Position numbers and translations under genes: made by a program
The notes under the pieces: model-generated
The model's input: only the letters and a program-made list of their open reading frames with translations
Told to the model about the DNA's origin: nothing
Databases searched by the model: none
In this document: positions 58,681 to 64,000 of the stretch, piece after piece
Layout of the letters: each line of letters begins with the position of its first letter
How positions within the stretch are numbered: position 1 is the stretch's first letter
NCBI RefSeq assembly: GCF_001507335.1
Contig: NZ_LMAH01000003.1
Span: 62,001 to 126,000, forward strand
DNA: 64,000 bases
Direction: 5' to 3'
Source of the DNA: Chryseobacterium sp. JAH
GTDB lineage: Bacteria > Bacteroidota > Bacteroidia > Flavobacteriales > Weeksellaceae

Positions 58681-60333
58681 TTAATATGCCGGATTTTGCG
58701 GAAACGCTTTGTTTTGATTCAAATCAATCACCGTCTGTGGGATAGGTCTTAAAATCTTCTGAACTCCATTATTTCCATTAAAATTGCTCGCATTTGGGAT
58801 TTTATAATTATACTGAACGGCTCTTGAAACCAATGTTCCTGTACGTTTCAGATCAAACCATCGGTTGTATTCACCCAGCATTTCTCTACCTCTTTCATCA
58901 AGTATATAATTGATGTTAAATTCAGCAAGTGATGCATTAGCAACTCCGGCTCTTGCTCTTACTGCATTTAATCTCGCTAAACCGGTTGCTGAATTTCCTG
59001 CTTTCAGATAAGCTTCAGCAGCGATAAGATAGGTATCGGCAAGTCTCGAAATAATAATATCTCTAGTACTTACAGGACCTGTGCTTGCCGGGGTCGTTAA
59101 TGCAGGATCATCAAACTTCTTCACTGGAATGGTCTGGTAATCTATATTTTTCACCAAAGTATAAGCCGCATCATACGTTCCTTTATCATGATAAACAAAT
59201 CCGGTTGCCAATTTTGATGTATTGGCAGTCATCCAGGTCGTTTTATCTGCTGCAGTATACCATGAAGGCTCATAAAAATGTTTAATTTTTAGTGTCGACT
59301 TATCTGCTACTCTGAAGAAATCGTAATATCTTTCATATACAATGTTCATAAAAGTAGATTCCCATCTTAGATCTCCTTGTTTAAATAAATCGATTGCGTA
59401 CTTGGTTGGGCAAAGGTTATAACTTCTTAAAGGTGCATTCCCCTGTGTTTCTGCTCCACCAAGGTAAGAGCTAAAGTAGTAAAACTGCTTATTTCCTAAT
59501 GTTGTTGGAGATGTAGTTGTTGACTGTAAATCGTACTGCACCGAAAAAATTGTTTCCGGACCAAGTTCACTTGAAGGTCCCGGAGAGGAAAGCTGTGCCG
59601 GAGTCATCGTAAGAGCCTGGCCTGCAATTGCTGCTTCAGCGTATTCAGCTGCTTTTGTAAAATCTGTAGGCAAGCCGAAGGTTTCGTAACCTCTTGTAAG
59701 ATAAACTTTAGCCAAAAGATCGTTAACTGCTTTTTTATTGACTCTTCCACTGGTTGCATAATTAGCAATTCCCACAGCAGCTAATGAAGCTTCTAATTCT
59801 TTTATAATATAGGTATATACCTCGGGAGCCGTATTTCTGTCAAACTTCAAAACCGGCGTGATAAAATTCTCTTCTACAATCGGCACACCACCATAGGTTT
59901 GCACAAGTAGAAAATATGCATTAGCTCTTAAAAATCTTGCTTCACCAACCATCATTGGAACTGATGGTGTTTGCTCCGTAAGAGTGGAATAATAAACCGT
60001 CTTATTAACAGATTGAATTAACTGATAACAAGATACATACAACTGATCCACCCCTTCAGAAGCCGGAATCAGCTGTGTATACTGGCTCAGACCTGCTGGT
60101 TCCGGAGTTCTACCTTCTGCATACATGTCTGTACCCGCCACGAAGAGCCATGGATCTCCACCATAAATACCTTTTAACCAGGCATAGTTGGAATTGACAA
60201 GTAACTGATAGCCCGCTGCTGTTTTGAAAGCTTCGTCAGCAGGAGCAAAAGCCAAACTTTCTTCTTCAATAAAATCATTGCAAGAATTGAAAAGTGAAGT
60301 GGCAAAAACTAGGGTTAATATTATTTTTTTCAT
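58681..60333 (-). CDS. SusD/RagB family nutrient-binding surface lipoprotein
   Basis: 550 residues, with a lipobox NSCN (C18). The SusD fold is shown by EARFLRANAYFLLVQTYGGVPIVEE near residue 130 and the C-terminal LDERGREMLGEYNRWFDLKRTG and ILRPIPQTVIDLNQN. It forms the ligand-binding lid of the SusC channel. It starts 9 nt after the SusC gene stop, so the two are one operon. No glycoside hydrolase or ECF sigma/anti-sigma pair is near, so neither polysaccharide nor peptide can be named as substrate. Confidence 0.94.
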   Translation of the reverse strand: MKKIILTLVFATSLFNSCNDFIEEESLAFAPADEAFKTAAGYQLLVNSNYAWLKGIYGGDPWLFVAGTDMYAEGRTPEPAGLSQYTQLIPASEGVDQLYVSCYQLIQSVNKTVYYSTLTEQTPSVPMMVGEARFLRANAYFLLVQTYGGVPIVEENFITPVLKFDRNTAPEVYTYIIKELEASLAAVGIANYATSGRVNKKAVNDLLAKVYLTRGYETFGLPTDFTKAAEYAEAAIAGQALTMTPAQLSSPGPSSELGPETIFSVQYDLQSTTTSPTTLGNKQFYYFSSYLGGAETQGNAPLRSYNLCPTKYAIDLFKQGDLRWESTFMNIVYERYYDFFRVADKSTLKIKHFYEPSWYTAADKTTWMTANTSKLATGFVYHDKGTYDAAYTLVKNIDYQTIPVKKFDDPALTTPASTGPVSTRDIIISRLADTYLIAAEAYLKAGNSATGLARLNAVRARAGVANASLAEFNINYILDERGREMLGEYNRWFDLKRTGTLVSRAVQYNYKIPNASNFNGNNGVQKILRPIPQTVIDLNQNKAFPQNPAY

Positions 60334-60342
60334 GATTTTTTT

Positions 60343-63300
60343 TTAAAATTTAGCACTCAGTCCCAATTGAGTTGTAATTGCAGCAGGTCTGTTGATTCCC
60401 ATATTAGCAGCAGCCCATTCAGGATCGTAACCATCAAATTTTGTAAACACAAATGGATCTAAAACATTAACATACAATCTCAAACTACTCATCTTAATCT
60501 TCTGAAGGAAATCAGAATCAAAAGTGTATCCTAAAGAAATATTTTTCACTTTAGTAAAAGAAACATCTCTGTAATATGCGAAACCTGTTCCCCAGAAAGC
60601 ACCTGCACCGCTTCCTACCGGCCCCGGTCTTGGGTTAGAATTATTGGCATTCGATGCAAGGCCTGCGCTGTTGGTAGGTACAAAATAATCCATTGCCATT
60701 TTTTGGCGGCCTCGGTCTGAAACGTCAGCAAAATTTTGATGGAATGTACTCAACACCGTTTGTCCCTGACTTGTAATGATTGAGAAATTAAAGTCAAATT
60801 TCCCTACGGTAAGCCGTGAGTAAAAACTTCCCTGCCATTTCGGAACTGAGCTGCCGATAACCGTTCTGTCGTTGGCATTAAACTTCCCGTCACCGTTGAG
60901 GTCTTTTGGTCTTGCCTGCCCTGGCGCCATACCGTAAGACGCTGCTTGTGCAGCTTCACTCTCCTGCCAAACCCCATCAAAAACGTAGTTGAAATTAGGA
61001 TTTAAACTTGACCCTAAAATCAAATTATTTCCGATATCACTTACGACGTCCTGATTGTAAATTGATTCCAATCTGTTTACGTTCTTCGTGAAAGTAAATG
61101 TTGTTTCCCAATTTACAAGGCTGCTTTTAATGTTTTTTGTCACCAATAAAACCTCGACTCCCTTGTTACTCACAGATCCCACATTCGCATAAGTCTGCTT
61201 GTATCCCATTTCTGCTGGTGGTTGCTGTCTGTAGATCAGGTTTTCTGAAAGCCTGTCGTAGACATCAACTGTACCTGTAATTCTATTTTTCAGAAATCCG
61301 AAATCGATCCCAAAATTCAATTCCCTTGTCTTTTCCCATGTCAAATTGGGATTAGAAAGACTTGAGGTTTGCAATCCCGGAACCAAGACATTGTTATTTG
61401 CATAAAATGTCTGCTGATCAAGAAGGGCTAATGACTGATAAGGGGCAACATTATCATTACCGGTATAACCAATACTTGCTCTCAGTTTTAAATCTGAGAC
61501 AGCATTAACATTCTCTAGAAAGGATTCTTTGTTGATCTTCCAACCTAGAGCTACGGAAGGAAAAACCGTCCATTTATTATTGGTCGATAACACAGAAGAA
61601 CCATCCCATCTTGAGGATGCCGTAAGTAGGTATTTATCTTTAAAACCATAATTAACCCTTACTGCATAAGAGTTCAGAGTTCTTTTCATGTAAGGTGACG
61701 TGAGTGCCGGATCTCTCAATTGAAAACTTGTTGGTGTTCCAAATATACCGCCATAGATACCCATGTCGAAAGGCATTCCATTTGAAGAAGAATAGAAAAA
61801 TTCATCGGTATTGGAATACAAACTTTGCAGCAATAACACACTCACATCATGAGCGTCATTAAATGTGTGTTTTAAATCGACTTGATTATCCCAAGTATAA
61901 TTAAAATTCTCGCTTTTTGCGACAGATGAAGAATTCTTGTTGTTAAGCGCAATTCCCGCATTGGTTTGTGCTGAGTTGGATATTCCGAAAGTACTGTTTG
62001 CAAAACCGCCGGAGAATGTTGTCTTAAATGACAACCATTTTTTTGGCTGATACTGGAAAAATACGTTCCCTAAGGCCTGCCAGATTCTTTCGGTTTGTCT
62101 GGAGTTGGCAATTTCCAGCAACGGATTTATTGTACTGGTTTTATTGATTGCCCAGCTTCCATCGGGATAAGTGAGTTTACCCGGAAGTAAAAACAACTGA
62201 CTTTCGATATCATTACCTTGCGCATCGACAGCATAAGGAGATATGAGGGGGCTAAAACTGAACGCCGATCTCATCGCCAAATCACTTCCGTACTCGGTTA
62301 TGGTTCTGGCAACAGTTAAGTTCGCTCCGGTAGAAAATTTACTGTTGATTTTATGGTTTAAGCCTAATTTAAAAGTGTATTTATCATTAGAATCATTATC
62401 AATAATTCCATCATTTCCCTGAACACCAAAGGATAAATTATAGCCTAATCCGCCTTCAGATCTACCCGATATGTTAATGTAATGATTTTGCATTGTACCT
62501 GGCTGCAGTACCGCATCATACCAATCAAAGTTATATCCATTATTCGCTCTTTGAACCAATAGAGGACTTTGGTTTCCTGCTAAAGCAGCCAATGCTGCGG
62601 GTGTCTGATTATTCGGGTTTGCACTCAGATACGCTGCCTGATGAAAATTCCACCACTCTGTTCCCGACATCATTTTGGGCAATCTTGCGGCAGTTCTCAC
62701 ACCATAAGACGTTTCAAGAGAGACATTGATTCCTGATTTTGCAGTTGCTCCGTTCTTAGTAGTGACAAGAACAACACCACTGGCGCCTCTCGAACCGTAA
62801 ATGGCAGCTGAAGACGCATCTTTCAGCACGTCCATTCTCGCAATATCCTGAGGATTCAGAAAGTCGATATTATCTGTCGGAACGCCATCCACAACGTACA
62901 AAGGGTTTCCGGAAGAGATTAATGAGTTGCTTCCTCTGATGGTCATTTTAAAACCATCTCCCACTCTTCCGGAGTTTGAACTGATCTGTACTCCCGGCAT
63001 ACTTCCCTGTATTGCCTCAAGTGGGCTTGTCGTATTTCTTTCTACAATTTTTTCTGCGCTTAATGTATTTACAGAACCCGTAAGATCGGTTTTCTTTACG
63101 CTTCCGTATCCCACCAGAACAACCTGCTCAATACTTTTGATTTTCTCGTCTTTCAGAGGAATGTTGATAAAGGTACGGTTATCAATAGGGATTGTCAGAA
63201 ATTCATACCCTTCGTTTTCAACGGCAAGCGAAGACTGATCTTTCTGTAGAGTAATGCTAAAGTTTCCGTCTGCATCGGTGGTAACAGAGTTTTCTGTTTC

Positions 63301-63468
63301 TGCTTCCTTGACCACGATGTTTGACAATGGAGCTTTCTTATCGTTTGTAATTTTTCCAGTCACTTCTTTACCCTGCTGTGCAAAAACAGCTACCGAAGAG
63401 AAAAGAAATAACACAGCAAGCTTTTTACGAATAAGAAAACCAGATGTTGCTACTTTTTCAAAAGACAT
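60343..63468 (-). CDS. SusC/RagA family TonB-linked outer membrane transporter
   Basis: 1041 residues: signal sequence (about 1-30), a carboxypeptidase-regulatory-like domain (about 33-105, GKITNDKKAPLSNIVVKEAE), plug (about 115-235) with QVVLVGYGSVKKTDLTGSVN and IRGSNSLISSGNPLYVVDGVP, and a barrel ending TTQLGLSAKF. The terminal Phe is typical of outer membrane proteins. It imports nutrients in a TonB-dependent way with the SusD partner. The start MSFEKVATSGFLIRKK is longer than a usual signal peptide; an in-frame later start is possible. No exact -7 box seen. Confidence 0.95.
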   Translation of the reverse strand: MSFEKVATSGFLIRKKLAVLFLFSSVAVFAQQGKEVTGKITNDKKAPLSNIVVKEAETENSVTTDADGNFSITLQKDQSSLAVENEGYEFLTIPIDNRTFINIPLKDEKIKSIEQVVLVGYGSVKKTDLTGSVNTLSAEKIVERNTTSPLEAIQGSMPGVQISSNSGRVGDGFKMTIRGSNSLISSGNPLYVVDGVPTDNIDFLNPQDIARMDVLKDASSAAIYGSRGASGVVLVTTKNGATAKSGINVSLETSYGVRTAARLPKMMSGTEWWNFHQAAYLSANPNNQTPAALAALAGNQSPLLVQRANNGYNFDWYDAVLQPGTMQNHYINISGRSEGGLGYNLSFGVQGNDGIIDNDSNDKYTFKLGLNHKINSKFSTGANLTVARTITEYGSDLAMRSAFSFSPLISPYAVDAQGNDIESQLFLLPGKLTYPDGSWAINKTSTINPLLEIANSRQTERIWQALGNVFFQYQPKKWLSFKTTFSGGFANSTFGISNSAQTNAGIALNNKNSSSVAKSENFNYTWDNQVDLKHTFNDAHDVSVLLLQSLYSNTDEFFYSSSNGMPFDMGIYGGIFGTPTSFQLRDPALTSPYMKRTLNSYAVRVNYGFKDKYLLTASSRWDGSSVLSTNNKWTVFPSVALGWKINKESFLENVNAVSDLKLRASIGYTGNDNVAPYQSLALLDQQTFYANNNVLVPGLQTSSLSNPNLTWEKTRELNFGIDFGFLKNRITGTVDVYDRLSENLIYRQQPPAEMGYKQTYANVGSVSNKGVEVLLVTKNIKSSLVNWETTFTFTKNVNRLESIYNQDVVSDIGNNLILGSSLNPNFNYVFDGVWQESEAAQAASYGMAPGQARPKDLNGDGKFNANDRTVIGSSVPKWQGSFYSRLTVGKFDFNFSIITSQGQTVLSTFHQNFADVSDRGRQKMAMDYFVPTNSAGLASNANNSNPRPGPVGSGAGAFWGTGFAYYRDVSFTKVKNISLGYTFDSDFLQKIKMSSLRLYVNVLDPFVFTKFDGYDPEWAAANMGINRPAAITTQLGLSAKF

Positions 63469-63934
63469 ATTATTCAGTTTTTTGGTTAAATTTTAAATAA
63501 TTCAAACAACAATATGAGATTAGCTACTTCTCAAATTATCTTCTAAAAAACACAAAAATCATATTGTAATCGATTGCGCAAATCATGACGATTTTTGTGT
63601 TTTCTATATTAACCTTTTTTTAATATAATTTTAATTTTTTTTAACATCAGGAGCGGAAATACAATTTAAACAACTGTTAATCAGTAATATAAATTTTAAC
63701 AGGTATTTAAATAAAACATGATATTTGTCAGTTTTTAAAGAGTTTCGCCCATAACATTTTACCTAAAAATAATCCCCAGATATAAATTTCATGAAGAAGT
63801 GATAAGAAAACATAAAAATCTAAAACCGTAAATACGACTAATTTATCATCAAAAAAAAACATCTTTTTGCAAAGATGATTGGGAGTAAGATTTAAAAGAA
63901 ATAACATTCAACTAAACAACTGAACTCAGAAATT
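63469..63934. other. Gene-free spacer upstream of the second susC
   Basis: No gene of plausible length on either strand. The DNA is AT-rich, with an A-run and hairpin at 63850-63878 that is the terminator of the gene at the right edge. I found no exact TAnnTTTG box for susC. CATATTGTAATCGATTGCGC near 63560-63580 stands out for its higher GC and may be a regulator site. Confidence 0.5.
63850..63878 (-). terminator. Intrinsic terminator of the edge gene
   Basis: CATCTTT/AAAGATG (63860-63866/63871-63877) with a 4-nt loop. On the minus strand it is followed by nine T residues. Confidence 0.85.
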
Positions 63935-64000
63935 TTAATCGAAAATATCATGATGATGGTCTCCAATTTCTTCTGACTCAACCGGAGGATTAATCATATC
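63935..64000 (-). CDS. C-terminal fragment of an unidentified protein
   Basis: Only the last 21 codons and the stop are inside the window, ending MINPPVESEEIGDHHHDIFD. The frame is open to the edge, and a terminator lies about 57 nt past the stop, so it is a real gene end. No family can be named from so little sequence. The tail is acidic with three His in a row. Confidence 0.6.
   Translation of the reverse strand, partial: DMINPPVESEEIGDHHHDIFD

Noticed and set aside
1..64000. CRISPR arrays, insertion sequences, prophage or integrase genes
   Set aside because: I saw no regularly spaced repeats, transposase or integrase motifs, or target-site duplications; the glycan block seems to have diversified without a visible mobile element.

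Overview
The window reads as the chromosome of a Flavobacteriia member of the Bacteroidota, most like Chryseobacterium or another Weeksellaceae. The evidence is low GC, Bacteroidota-type promoters (TTG, about 19-21 nt, TAnnTTTG), almost no Shine-Dalgarno signals, two SusC/SusD pairs, BshC (bacillithiol), a GYDIA-type GHMP kinase and a Gly/Pro-rich IF-2. The genus is an inference from family content; no 16S gene is present.

Layout. 0-4.1 kb: an edge-truncated lptD-like gene divergent from a cell-wall amidase, then tRNA-Glu, rpsT and two identical tRNA-Glu copies ending in a terminator. 4.1-8.9 kb: metal and redox genes (exported superoxide dismutase, SCO1/SenC, a YHS lipoprotein, a small exported Cys protein, a Zn/Cd/Co-type P-ATPase and a Fur-family regulator with an operator-like palindrome). 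9-18.8 kb: metabolism and envelope (aroQ, pckA, GHMP kinase, fabD, a LysM/PBP1-like protein, bshC, a putative porin). 18.9-23.2 kb: first SusD/SusC pair. 23.5-28.3 kb: infB-nusA-rimP, transcribed leftward from a promoter whose leader carries a terminator-like hairpin and a 15-codon ORF.

28.6-53.3 kb is the main accessory block: a surface-polysaccharide locus with nucleotide-sugar genes (ugd, rfbB, rfbA), an ABC exporter (Wzm/Wzt-like), a VioA-like aminotransferase with a VioB/NeuD-like acetyltransferase, twelve glycosyltransferases, a small SDR protein, an asparagine-synthase-like amidotransferase, a methyltransferase and two further acyltransferases. Four of the glycosyltransferases form two obvious paralogue pairs and two more resemble each other. 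Two genes at 47.0-48.7 kb run against the rest. The content fits an ABC-exported glycan containing a uronic acid (possibly amidated) and an N-acylated 4-amino-4,6-dideoxy sugar.

53.4-56.8 kb: beta-carbonic anhydrase, a small exported protein, a SulP anion transporter and a second beta-carbonic anhydrase, closed by a strong terminator; a plausible bicarbonate-handling operon. 56.9-63.5 kb: pth, a lipoprotein gene and a second SusD/SusC pair. The right edge holds the last 21 codons of an unidentified gene.

The best leads for new biology are the rimP-nusA-infB leader, the perfect 7-1-7 palindrome at the P-ATPase promoter, a shared C-terminal IFxPP motif in two small exported proteins next to ion-handling genes, and the unexplained 11-bp inverted repeat between tRNA-Glu and rpsT.
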